Source of the DNA: Neonectria sp. B-13
Taxonomy: Eukaryota > Ascomycota > Sordariomycetes > Hypocreales > Nectriaceae
Reading direction: 5' to 3'
DNA: 64,000 nucleotides
Assembly (NCBI GenBank): GCA_002682825.1
Contig: NOKP01000007.1
Span: 930,001 to 994,000 of the forward strand
The notes under the pieces were generated by a model. The model was given only the letters and a program-made list of their open reading frames with translations, had not been told where the DNA came from and made no database searches. The translations under genes were made by a program, and so were the position numbers. Shown here one piece after another: positions 46,554 to 57,501 of the stretch; within the stretch, counting starts at the first letter, position 1, and every line of letters starts with the position of its first letter.

Positions 46554-47168
46554 CTTGCCTGCTGAGTCTGTTGATGTGGTTGTTGGAAAGTGTAGCGGTA
46601 GGTTCGGGTTGGAGGAAGCAAGGGTTTTGGAGCTTTTGGCTGGGCTATGATGCTATCACGAATTAGAGTCCAGTGAGTTCTCGAGCATAAAAAATCGGCA
46701 TATGCAATATCGCGCTCGAACGCACGGGCCAAGTTAGCTGCCGTGCTGCCCCGGAGCCCGCTTTGAATGTTCTCGTTCGGGCTTGCTCGGCCCGGAGGCC
46801 GGCACTAGATTTATCGATAAGGAAGTCCGGGGTAGCTGGTAGGAAGACAAGGGACCGTCCAATTGCATAACGAGTTTATTGGAGAGACCTGTTTCGACGC
46901 GGTCAGGGATCCGACATCCCGCATTGTCCTTTGTTCGATTTGTTTTCTTCGCTGAAGGCATACATGCTGTGATTTCGAGTCTCTTGTCGTTGATTGCTGG
47001 AGTCTTCTTCCTCCCTAGCAGCTGATCTAGCACATATAAGTCTGTGTGGATACCGAGGCGCGCTTGGGCTTCAAGGACACTGTGAGCGATCAACAAAGAC
47101 CAACGACTTCTCACAAGATCGGGATCTTGTCAACACCCAATTGACTGAGATCTGGTACCTTTCTCGCC
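46554..47168. promoter_or_regulatory. Bidirectional promoter, Tom5 / glycine decarboxylase
   Basis: 615 bp separate the divergent starts. The right end, from about 47080, runs into the P-protein ATG at 47169. Both products are mitochondrial, so shared control is conceivable but not shown. Confidence 0.4.
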
Positions 47169-50100
47169 ATGGCATCGAGACAGGTTTTTGTTCGCAGCCA
47201 TGGACTATCCGCAGTTTCGCCCTCGGCTTTGACGAGAGTCGTGCTCCCCACCTCGTCCCTGGTTCGAAGCTCTGGCCAGACCCGCAATGCTTCTGAGACC
47301 CGAGAAGCTCGCGCCCCGAAAGCGCAGGAACCCAAAAAGTATATCAAAAAGTATACGGAGAGGACCAAGAAATATTTCAACAGGAAAGCGGCAGAGCCTG
47401 TTATCACATCTGATCCCAAGGAATGGAGTCTTTTCCCCCAAAGGCACATCGGCCCTCGAGACAACGACATCGAAGCTATGCTTCAGACTCTAGGCCCTGG
47501 TGCTGAGACTATGGACAAGTTCGTGGGCCAGGTCATTCCAGAGAACGTCATGCAAACCCCTTTGAAGAAGATTCAGGAAAGGACGCTCACCGAGACCGAG
47601 GCTGCCGAGAGATTCGAAGAAATCTTCAAGCTCAACCCCACCATGAAATGGATGAATGGTGGAGGCTATTATGACGTCGAAACTCCTCCCGTCATCAAGA
47701 GAAACATACTGGAGAATCCTGCCTGGTACACAAGCTACACTCCTTACCAGGCCGAAATTAGCCAGGGGCGACTAGAGTCACTGCTCAACTTCCAGACCAT
47801 GGTATCCGACTTGACTGGCCTTCCCATCGCCAACGCCAGCTTGCTTGATGAGGGAACTGCTGCTGCTGAGGCTATGATCATGTCGATGAATAGTCTTCCA
47901 TCGCTCCGAGCCAAGCGGCCTGGAAAGACGTATGTCGTATCTCACTTGGTACACGCGACTAGTTATAAAGTCATGCAAGGTCGCGCTGAGGGATTCGGCA
48001 TCAAAGTCGAGCTTATGGACGTGTCAGCTCCTGATGCAGTCCAGAAGATTAAAGATCTCGGCGATGACCTAGTCGGAGTTCTTGTCCAGTATCCAGATAC
48101 GAATGGAGGCGTTCACGACTTCCGAGAGCTTGCAAATGTGGTTCATGATCAGGGCGCACTCCTCAGCGCTGCCACCGATCTGTCGCCCTTGACCTACCTC
48201 ACCCCGCCAGGTGAGTGGGGTGCTGATATTGCTTTTGGCAACTCACAGAGGTTCGGTGTACCTCTGGGATATGGAGGCCCTCATGCCGCTTTCATGGCTG
48301 TCAAGGAGTCTATCAAGCGACGCCTGCCTGGTCGACTGGTTGGACTTTCTAAGGACCGGCGGGGCCGCCCAGCGTTGCGGCTTGCACTGCAGACGCGGGA
48401 ACAACACATTAGACGGGAGAAGGCTACAAGTAACGTCTGCACTGCTCAGGCCCTCCTGGCCAACATGGCAGCGATGTATGCCATCTATCATGGCCCTGAG
48501 CAGCTGAAGGAGATGGCTGTCGCTAGCTTGCGATATACTCGAGCAATCCAGGCCGTGGCGCGGCACTATGACTTCAAGGTCACCACGGCCACTCTAGATC
48601 CAGAAGGCAGAATCCTTTCTGATACTATAACCATTGATCTCGGTACGCAAGCTAAGGCAAATTGGTTCTGCAAATCCCTTGAAAGTAAAGGTGTCTCTAT
48701 TCGATATAACTTGGACAAAACCTCAGTAACCATGGCTATCCCCCCCGCATTCGACAGAAAGACATTCCTCACAACCTCCTTACTACTCAGGCGAGCCGGC
48801 GACAAGACAGTCGAGGTGGCAGATGTACGTGGTATGCTGGACGACATGTGGAAGCGATATGTACACAGAAATCCCCTTCGGGATCTCCCCGAGGCTGTGC
48901 GAAGGAAGTCTTCGTACTTAACCCATCCCGTCTTCAACTCGCACCACAGCGAGACGGAAATACTTCGCTACATGTACCACCTCCAGTCCAAGGACCTATC
49001 TTTGATCCACTCCATGATTCCACTCGGATCATGTACCATGAAGCTCAACGCTACCAGCCAGATGCAACTCATCACCAACCCGAAATGCAATGTACACCCG
49101 CACATTGAGAGAAACCATGCTCCAGGTTACTCCGAAATATTCAAAAGGCTGAATCACCAGCTCGGCAACCTGACCGGAATGGATAGGGTAAACTTACAGC
49201 CCAATTCGGGAGCGCAAGGTGAGTTTGCCGGTCTGCGCGTCATCCGAAAATATCATGAGAGCGAGGGTAATTCCAAGCGTGATATCTGCCTGATCCCCGT
49301 GTCTGCTCACGGCACGAACCCCGCGTCGGCGGCCATGGCTGGTATGCGTGTCGTTCCCGTGAAGTGCGACACCGCAACTGGTAACCTTGATATGGTGGAT
49401 CTGGAGGAAAAGTGCAAGAAGCATGCCGACGAGCTAGCTGCTATTATGATCACCTACCCTAGCACTTGTGGTGTCTTTGAGCCCGATGTGCAGAAGGCAT
49501 GCCAGCTCGTGCATCAACATGGTGGCCTTGTGTATATGGACGGTGCCAACATGAACGCCCAGATTGGACTTACCTCGCCTGCTGCCATCGGCGCCGACGT
49601 CTGTCACCTGAACCTGCATAAGACGTTCTGCATCCCCCATGGCGGAGGCGGCCCTGGCGTCGGACCTATCTGTATCAAGAAGTTCCTCGATCCTTTCCTA
49701 CCTCACCAAAAAGAACAGTTCCAAGTCTCGAGCGCGTTCTTCGGCAGCGCCAGCATTTTGCCTATCAGTTGGATGTACATTGCTACAATGGGTAAGTCTC
49801 AATTACGCGGTGCAAGGACTTAGCATACTGACATCTACTGCCTAGGTGATGAGGGCCTCCGAAAGGCTACCGAGACTGCGCTTCTAAATGCCAACTACAT
49901 GCTCACCCGCCTCAAGGACCACTATCCTATTCTATACACCAACGACAAGGGCCGTTGCGCACACGAGTTCATAGTTGACATCCGGCCGTTCCAGAAGTCG
50001 GCAGGCATCGATGTCATCGATGTTGCCAAACGACTCCAAGACTATGGGTTCCACTCCCCGACGATGAGCTGGCCTGTTCCCAATACGCTCATGATTGAAC

Positions 50101-50625
50101 CGACGGAGAGCGAGAGTAAGGAGGAGATGGACCGCTTTGTCGACGCCATGATCAGCATCCGCAAGGAGATTCGTGAGGTCGAGGAGGGTAAGCAGCCCCG
50201 CGAGGGCAATGTTCTGAAGAACGCGCCGCACCCTCAGACGGATCTCATCAAGGGCGACGGTGACGGGAAGTGGGAGCGGCCCTACTCTCGGGAGAAGGCC
50301 GCGTATCCTCTACCATACCTCGAGGAGAAGAAGTTCTGGCCCACAGTCGCTCGTGTCGACGACAGTGAGTTTCCCTTTGGGTTTGTTTCGGGCGTCCGAC
50401 TAATACCCTGTTTTTCTAGAATACGGCGATACTCATCTCTTCTGCACCTGCCCTCCTGTCGAGAATACGACGTCTTCTGTCCAAGACCCGGCCTCTTCCA
50501 TTGAAGAGGTAATCTCTTCCGTTGAAGACACAACTTCTCCTGTCGAAGAGGCAAACTCTTCCGTCTCCTCCGTCTCCCCTGTCGAAGATAAGACTTCTCC
50601 CTCTAAGGACACGACCTTGACATGA
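47169..50625 (+). CDS. Glycine dehydrogenase (decarboxylating), glycine cleavage P protein
   Basis: Mitochondrial matrix PLP enzyme that decarboxylates glycine and passes the aminomethyl group to the H protein (GCV2 in yeast). Three exons (47169-49791, 49846-50364, 50420-50625) encode 1115 residues. The first 40 residues are an Arg/Ser-rich presequence. Both halves of the double-domain fold are present; the PLP lysine is Lys818 in H-L-N-L-H-K-T-F, followed by the glycine-rich H-G-G-G-G-P-G loop. The canonical C-terminus ([13 protein letters not shown]) ends at residue 1062. It is followed by an unusual 53-residue Ser/Thr/Glu/Val-rich tail of S-S-V-E-D/S-P-V-E-E repeats. All introns have consensus sites. 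The end converges on the Sqt1 gene. Confidence 0.95.
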
Positions 50626-51164
50626 ATAAGGATACACTGATAAGACCGCAAACTGGGTGCTCTTTAGAAGATATACAGGTAAAATGTCTGTTTCGACAGA
50701 ATCGTATCTAGATAGATAGACCAGCAGCTGTGTGCGTTTGTTTCGGTCTATAGCTTATTTACGATTTATTTGATTCGCAGGTTTATATATGTAAGGAACA
50801 CAGGGCGGTAGGAAAAGGGAAAGATCAAACCCCAGGTTTCGCGAAGATCGCAATTCAACATCATTGTTGTTTAGTAGTTACAGGAATGATGTTTACGGAC
50901 GCGTTTATATGAGAGTTAGATTCGAGACCTATATATTCACTTCGTTTGGGTATCAGCATGTCCCCTCGGATTCGTTCCAAAGTTCAATGCAGCTGTATAG
51001 TAAAATGCCATGGGATGAAAAATGATGCGGTTACACCTAGGGTATCAGTCCCTTGATTTTTATTTTTGTTCGTTGATTGTCGTAAAACCTCGCAGTCATC
51101 TGCCTTCTATATACGCTCATGTTCTCGTCCTCGTATCCCTTCGTTTCGTTCTCCGTTCACATCA
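50626..51164. other. Convergent 3' spacer between P-protein and Sqt1 genes
   Basis: About 540 bp, A/T-rich in its first half, with the 3' UTRs of both genes. No gene seen. Confidence 0.45.
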
Positions 51165-52682
51165 TCACGCCTCAAAAACCAAGGACACACCGTCATCACC
51201 TGCCGTCACCAATCGCTCACCCGTCTCGCCCTGCACGAAACCTAGGACACCGCCACCCTCGCCATCACCGCGGTGACCCTTCCACTCCTTCGTCAAGCCG
51301 GCCTCGACGGCGGTGGCAGCGGCGTTGGGATTGGTGGGACCGGCGCCGCGGATATCCCAGCGGCGCACGACGCCGTCCATGCCACAGCTGGTTAGCAGCC
51401 ACGTGTTGCGGACAAACTCAAGCTTGACGACCGAGTGCTCCTCGTGCGCGCCGGCGATGCGACGGCGGACCGCGAAGCGCCGGGTTGCATCGTAGATGAC
51501 AATAGAGCCGTCGACAGAGCCGGCGGCGAGAAGAGTTGTGGGAGGGGAGACGGAGGCAAGGGAAACAGCGAGCGTCTCGATGCTGTCAGAGCCGGTCTGC
51601 AGGCCCGCGAGTATCTGGCCACCGGTGGTCGGGTCAGCGGAGGCTTTGCCGCCAGCACCGCGGCTGCGAGCCTGGGGTGCGCCCGAGGTGAGACGAGGGA
51701 GAGAGACGATCTTGATGGCACCCGCGGCACCACCGACAGCGACGAAAGTGCCCTTGGGATCGATGGCGATCGAGTACAGTCCACCCTGAACCTCGAAGCG
51801 CTGGTCCTCGCCGGTCAAGCCAACAACCGTCTGGCCATTCTCGCCGACAATGTTCTTGGCAGCAGCTTCACCCCAGACGTCCCAAACATAGAGACTGCTG
51901 TCCTCAGAGATGGTGGCCAGCAGTAGGCCATCAGGCGTCCAAGCACCCGCAGTGCAAGCGCCGGTGTGGAGGAAATAGGACTGGACGATCTGGAGGGGGT
52001 TGGCGGAATCGGAGGGGTCGATGGTGTAGACCCAGACAGAGCCGTCGGAGGCACCGAGGGCGATGGTGTTGGGGTTTGAGGTCGACGGGCAGGGGGCGAT
52101 CCAGTTGACCTCGGGGACCTCCTGAGCTTCGCCGAGGAAGTCCATCTTGAGAGGCGAGCCAGGCTTCGTCGTGGCCTTCCACGCGCGTATCTTGCCGTCC
52201 AGGCCACCACTGACGAGGACTTCGCCGCTGGGGAGCGTCCAGGTGAGAGTATTGATTGAGTCGGAGTGGCCGTCCAGGCTGAAGAGCGCATCAAGCTGGG
52301 TGCTCTTGGGAGCCTCGGCGGCGGCGGGGTCGCTGGCGTAGCTAGCGGGCAAGACGGGGCGCGAAGAGGCAGCGGAGGTGTCGAAAACCCAGCCGGCGCC
52401 GGGGGCGTCATCATCCTGGCCGGCGGAGCCGCCAACGGCGATGAGGCTTGGGTGGACGGGGTGCTGTGCGATGGTGAAGAGGGAGTCTTGGGGGACGTCG
52501 AAGTAGGCGATGGAGTCGTTCTCGAGGTTGAGTTCTTCATCGTCGTCATTGTCCGAGTCCATGACGAGGTCTTCTCCCTCGGGGATCTCCTCGGCGATCT
52601 CATCGGGATCGAGCATGTCGTCGGTGTCCTCGACATCGTCGACCGGGGGGTCGCGAGGATCGCGGGGGTTGGAGGAGGACAT
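51165..52682 (-). CDS. Sqt1/AAMP-type WD40 protein (Rpl10 assembly chaperone)
   Basis: A single exon encodes 505 residues. The N-terminal 60 residues are very acidic (D-D-M-L-D-P-D-E-I-A-E-E-I-P-E-G-E-D) and precede WD40 repeats spanning about 65-505, with recognisable G-H-S-D-S-I-N-T-L-T-W, V-S-G-G-L-D-G-K-I-R-A-W and T-I-S-E-D-S-S-L-Y-V-W-D. This acidic-leader-plus-propeller layout matches fungal Sqt1 and animal AAMP. In yeast Sqt1 binds nascent ribosomal protein Rpl10 (uL16) and delivers it to the 60S subunit. The start ATG fits the acidic leader. Other WD40 proteins share the repeats, so the assignment rests on the layout and the G-L-D-G-K-I-R type motifs. Confidence 0.8.
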   Translation of the reverse strand: MSSSNPRDPRDPPVDDVEDTDDMLDPDEIAEEIPEGEDLVMDSDNDDDEELNLENDSIAYFDVPQDSLFTIAQHPVHPSLIAVGGSAGQDDDAPGAGWVFDTSAASSRPVLPASYASDPAAAEAPKSTQLDALFSLDGHSDSINTLTWTLPSGEVLVSGGLDGKIRAWKATTKPGSPLKMDFLGEAQEVPEVNWIAPCPSTSNPNTIALGASDGSVWVYTIDPSDSANPLQIVQSYFLHTGACTAGAWTPDGLLLATISEDSSLYVWDVWGEAAAKNIVGENGQTVVGLTGEDQRFEVQGGLYSIAIDPKGTFVAVGGAAGAIKIVSLPRLTSGAPQARSRGAGGKASADPTTGGQILAGLQTGSDSIETLAVSLASVSPPTTLLAAGSVDGSIVIYDATRRFAVRRRIAGAHEEHSVVKLEFVRNTWLLTSCGMDGVVRRWDIRGAGPTNPNAAATAVEAGLTKEWKGHRGDGEGGGVLGFVQGETGERLVTAGDDGVSLVFEA

Positions 52683-53425
52683 GATGGCGGGGTATTTTAC
52701 TGAGTAGCTCGAGGGAGGATGGGATTGAGAGGAGGACGAGCTCCGGCGAGACGAGAAAGCAGTCGAGAGCAGTGACGACTATGTAATCAGTCCGTCAGAG
52801 CCGTAGGCTGCAGGTATTTATTGTTCGTTGGAGGCGCCGCTGCTGCTGCTGTTGCTTGATAAGCAGTCGGGTGGTGTTTTTTTTTCTTCCAGCTGGTTGT
52901 TGATGGACAAGGAATTTTTTCGAAACTGCGGGGTGGCGGTGACATAATGCGGGACACTGGAGGGACAGCAGCCCACTTAAATATAGCACCTTCGCTGTTC
53001 GGAATCTTTCGGACTGCCGATAGCATTACAAGACATGCCAGCAGGTAAGTAGATAGGCGGGGAATGGTATGGATCGGACGAAGCTCTCATACGAATTTTA
53101 GGTCGTTAAAGTGAGTATTGTAAAGACTATAATGCGGAACGCTGCAGTTGAGAAAGGTAGGCTGTTGTGGGAATGCTCAATATCAAGAGCTGCGCCCGAC
53201 TTGTTGCCAATTAAATCCCCTTGTTTTAGCAACTCCTCGCATAATACTTGGATTAGAAAGTCAACCCTGTTGCTTGCGTATTTTGCCAGAATTTTTGGTG
53301 GTATCTCCGTGCTGTTGGTAGTATTCTGGTTGGGTGTCGCCAAATGTCTTGTCCGATCATCCCTCAGCCCCCTATCTTACATCCTCCCTCTTTCATCCTC
53401 ATGAAGCTCTCCTCCACACTCAGCG
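52683..53425. other. Intergenic region upstream of Sqt1
   Basis: About 740 bp. The left part is the Sqt1 promoter. It includes a run of CTGCTGCTGCTGTTG at about 52839-52853 and a T-rich run at about 52877. Nothing else is supported. Confidence 0.4.
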
Positions 53426-54427
53426 TCATGACCGGCCCACATGATCCCCCCCGCCTGGAGATTGTGTGCTCTTGCTCGTAGCCGATACACTGAACGACGG
53501 CGACGCCGCATCTGTCTTGCTGAAGCCGGACGTGCTGAGCCCCGGCGACGACGAGGTCTCTCTGTCGCCCACCATCAGCGTGTCTGCGGGCAGCTCCACC
53601 GCCATGGCGGAAGTCGGTAGTTCCTGCGGCGGGGCCTGTTGCGATCCATAGAGCTCGCTCGGTATCTCGTTCGTCGGTAGCTCCTTGGGCGCGCCATGGC
53701 CTGTCGAGGCTGCCGCTTGGCGCTGCTTGCGCCGGCGGAGCCAGAAGAAGATGCCGATGGCAGCTGCGATAGCAACGAGTGGGATCACAACGGCGATAGC
53801 GACTATAGCTCCTGTCGCCAGGCCGCCCGAGTCCTCGTCATCGGCAGAGCCTGTAGCCGTTGCTGTGCCTCGCGATTGTGTTGTGGCTGAGGTTGTCGTC
53901 TCAGCCGAAGTCGAAGTCGAAGGGAGGTCGCTGTCCTCATAGACCATCCGCAGCCCGTACGCGTTGATCCCATCCCCCCCCGACATGGTGACAGCTTCGG
54001 TCATGGTGGTCGTGGAGCTGCCGTTCACCGACGTAGACGTGACCAGCAACACCGTCCGCTCGGAGCCGGCGCTCCAGGTGCAGAACAGGCTCTCCCACAC
54101 ACTGGACAGTGAATTCGGGTCGGACACACACGTGAGGGCTAGGCCGGCGCGCGTCGGACAGCAGGTCACGGTGTAGGCGGTGGCATCACTGCCGTCGGAG
54201 CGGGTGCACGACGACGGCGCCGCGTAGCCCGAAGGACAGTCCCAGCCAGGGGAGAAGTAGGCCGTGGGAGCCGGGTCGAAGCCGCTGGGGAGGCACGACG
54301 TCGCAAAGTCGAAGCCGACGACCTCTTCGCTGGAGATGGCGCTGCAGGCGGATGATGGGGTGTACGTCGTGGGGATGGTCCCCACGAAGCTGACGTTACC
54401 GGTGGTGATGGAGGTTCTGGCTGCCAT
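53426..54427 (-). CDS. Single-pass membrane glycoprotein of unknown function
   Basis: A single exon encodes 333 residues. The N-terminal 170 residues form a Cys-containing ectodomain (Cys at about 28, 45, 64, 74, 89, 90, 100 and 116) with Thr/Ser-rich stretches. A Ser/Thr stalk (160-195) leads to one membrane helix at 203-230 followed by R-R-R-K-Q-R, which places the Ser/Pro-rich tail in the cytosol. The layout is that of fungal cell-wall sensors (Mid2/Wsc-like), but the Cys spacing is not a clear WSC domain and there is no N-terminal signal peptide, so the helix itself would target the protein. Function is not assignable; a stress sensor or wall-associated protein is a guess. Confidence 0.75.
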   Translation of the reverse strand: MAARTSITTGNVSFVGTIPTTYTPSSACSAISSEEVVGFDFATSCLPSGFDPAPTAYFSPGWDCPSGYAAPSSCTRSDGSDATAYTVTCCPTRAGLALTCVSDPNSLSSVWESLFCTWSAGSERTVLLVTSTSVNGSSTTTMTEAVTMSGGDGINAYGLRMVYEDSDLPSTSTSAETTTSATTQSRGTATATGSADDEDSGGLATGAIVAIAVVIPLVAIAAAIGIFFWLRRRKQRQAAASTGHGAPKELPTNEIPSELYGSQQAPPQELPTSAMAVELPADTLMVGDRETSSSPGLSTSGFSKTDAASPSFSVSATSKSTQSPGGGDHVGRS

Positions 54428-55685
54428 GATTCGTCGTCGTCGTTTGGTCTTGCCACCAGTTGGCCTCTTCCTGGAAAGGAAGACTCACACAAAAGTTGAA
54501 CAGCTTCTCTTTCCAGCTGTTTCTGTTGGTTGATCCGTCCGCTGCTCTGGTTCAGGCTCCGGTAGCTGGCTGTTGTTGTAACGACTTAGACTCAACACCG
54601 ACGATGCGTCTCACACATCAGGATATCACCGCCGAGCAGTATAGCCCAAGACTCTTCACGCTCCTATTCAATAGGTGAAGACTGAGATGGTAGAAAGAAT
54701 CAAGAAAGAAATTATGAACCAGGGAACCCAGCGTCGAGAAAGAACCGTTACCCACCTCTTTGCCCCATGCCCATGGGTTGGCAGGGCCCCCAGCTTAGCC
54801 AGCCAGCAGCTATCCACAGCTCTCGCCAAGTCACTGGGCTGTCAACTTCCACTCTGTTGAAACGAATGGCCTGCGACTTAGCTCTGGAGGCTGTATCCCT
54901 GCCGTAATAAGGCCAAGCGAGCGGGCTATGCCGCTATGGTCATGGCACCAATGGTGAGTTCGGACTTCTTACCAACTTCAGTATCCGAGGTGGATGTCAC
55001 CACTGTGTATCGGTCTGGATTCCCAGCTTTACTTCGTACCAGCTATCCATTCTTTAGCTGTGTCGTAATGAATGAAGCTCAAAGCATTCCTCTCAAGCAG
55101 CCTTTGAAATTTGTCTTCGACACTAGCCAGCGTCCTTTACTACTCCTCGAGTTTGTCGATCACACTGCTTTCAAGACGACCATGAGACCGCCACTGACAC
55201 TGGCTGCCATGGCCATTCATCCCTGAGCCGGAAATACAGGCCTTCTTTTTCTCCAATTGGCGTGGTGTCGGCTAGCGTGGGACCGAGCGACGCCTCCCGC
55301 AAGTCCAACGCCTGCGCCCGCTAAGGTAGCCGCGCCACTCACTCCCCGACGGCCGGGTCTCACCATCCCTTCTCGGCACATTCGTATTCATGAACCAACC
55401 TCAAGCGTTCGTCTACGTGAAGTACACCCATTTCATTTCGTTCCATACTGATTTCCAAGTAAACTACCGTCCTGGTCTGATCTAGCTCAACTGAACCTAT
55501 CTTTTCCAAAAGATATGATTCTAACTTTTACATACCTCAGACCTCAGAAGACCATCAACCAGGCTAGCTGAGCGACACAACATAGCACACACCCCCATGT
55601 AGCACAATTTGCTTCAGCTTCAGCCCTCGGTCTATTTCTCATAGTTTTATGCCTAGTCTTTTTAAGTAACCGACCCCTCTCCGCT
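54428..55685. other. Intergenic region upstream of the glycoprotein gene
   Basis: About 1.25 kb including the glycoprotein promoter. A 96-codon plus-strand frame at 54936-55226 has no recognised domain. The right end adjoins the decayed GTPase-like gene. Confidence 0.35.
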
Positions 55686-55689
55686 TCGA

Positions 55690-57245
55690 TGTTACTTTGT
55701 AATCGGGATAAGGATGCCCACTCCGCTTCCTTTGCTTTCCTCTTCTTTTTCAGCTTCATCACACCTCTGTTGCCACTCGTTCTTCACGTCGTGGGATGCC
55801 TGTTTCCAATACTCCTCGTGCTTTTCCAGCCTTCGCTTGCCTGATTCCTTTTCCTTTGTACGCGGCGCTCCACCTCGTCTCGCTCCCCTCCAAATGATGC
55901 CGCACAGATTGGCGGATGCTTCTCCCAGCAGACGCGTCCTCGATACTACATCCCTCCTTCACTATCTCATTTTGAGCCTTCAGAACTGTCTTTCGATTCG
56001 TTGAAATTTGATTGATGATTCTGTGGCTGGTTATGCTGTGTCTGTAGCTGCTGTGACTGCTTTAACAGTTGTGGGTGGTACTGCTCCTCTCGGACTTGCG
56101 CCGTCGCGTATTCGTGTCTTTGTCTCCCCGTTGTTGTCTCCCCGTCATGCTGGCGTTGGCATCCCATTCGCCCTGAGAAACATATCCTTCTCTCTAGTAC
56201 TGGTCGCAAGAGTCATCCCAAAAGACGGCAGCTCTCTTACGTCGGAGGATGACGCTGTGGTCCTAGCCGCGCTTGTCGTCACAATCGACTCAAGCTCTAA
56301 TCTGTTAAGGTCGGCCTTCCGACGTTAGTTATGGAGTATCTCCTTGATGCTCTTGTTGAGCTCTAGGATAGACGATTCTTGTCGTTTCATGGCCTTTAAG
56401 TCTTTGATGTCCTACCGAGTGCACAAGACGTCGTGGTCGTGGACTCTGGACAGCGCCTCGAGAAGTTCGTCCTTGGCCATTCTGAGACGAGCCGTACTAT
56501 CTTCCATCATCTGTCTGCATTACGAGAAGAGCACCGCCACTTGTCTCCCTCAGGTTCTGGTACTCATTGCTGATCTCGCACCGAATAGCTAGAATTGAAG
56601 GGTGGCCTGGACGACGATGCCCTCTACAGCCACCGATGGCGATAGAAGCCCCGGGATGAGCGAGTAAGCTCGGCCTCTGGAGTCGATGATGTCGTGCCAG
56701 AAGTTGTAATGCAGCTCGTCCAGATGTTTGTCAGCCGCGCCATTGTCCAAACAGTCATCCGTTAGCACAAGGTCCCATCGTGTGGTGAGAACGGTGATGG
56801 CGTGGTAGTTTTGGAGCCCGCACATTCTGTTAAATATGTTGAGCCATTGCAGCGATGCGCCGGTCAAGCGATGGTCGGTGATCGAGTGCAAGGAGATGAG
56901 ACCTCCCGAGCGGATGCCAAATCACTGAGCCTGAAACAGCCAGGACGCTATCTCTCGGAGGATTTCGATCTCGGACTGATGTTTGTTGCAGACAGGGGTA
57001 TCAGCTAGATGTACCGTATAGCTGGACGGACATAGTCTTAGTGTGGATAGTGACATCGCGAGTGACTATGAGGGCTCAGGAGCTGGTTGCTACGGTGGAT
57101 TCCAAGCCCTGCTGGCGGCACAGACAATGCATACACCTTGGTCACTACTAGCTAGTAGGTGATCGATAGACATTACTGGCAGGATTCAAGGCCGTGACTG
57201 ATGATGAACGGTCCTTCCGTGTAACAGGACTTACACAAATGCACT
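55690..57245 (-). pseudogene. Decayed fungal P-loop GTPase-like (G-domain/AIG1-type) gene
   Basis: Reading the minus strand from about 57245 down, several pieces in different frames line up in the order of a fungal G-domain protein. There are two G-L-E-S segments near 57110 and 57190, then a G3-like V-H-L-A-D-T-P at about 57000 with E-I-L-R-E-I-A-S-W-L. A stop at 56922-56924 interrupts it, then come I-S-L-H-S-I-T-D-H-R and a G4-like V-L-T-T-R-W-D at about 56790. The frame stops at 56589-56591. Below that, further broken frames are charged and coiled-coil-like (L-R-M-A-K-D-E-L-L-E-A-L near 56470, and a Glu/Lys-rich block near 55750-55850). No Walker A lysine motif survives intact. Stops and frame changes throughout show it is not functional. 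Family assignment is from memory of conserved motifs. Confidence 0.65.
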
Positions 57246-57501
57246 CGAGGAGAGGAGGTTGACCAGTTCAACCGACCAATAGACTATACGTATCTATGTT
57301 GAAACTAGCTATTTACCACGCCAGCTATAATGATGATACGGAACACCGGGCAATCGATTCTGCCACAGGTTCAACCCCAACACTGCAGGGTGACACTCAC
57401 TGAAAATCCCAAATCTCGCAGCAAAAGACATACGCCAGCACCGCTCAGCAATCCCCCTTTCGTCAAGCTAGCTTCCACCTCATTCGTTCCAAGTCGCGCC
57501 A

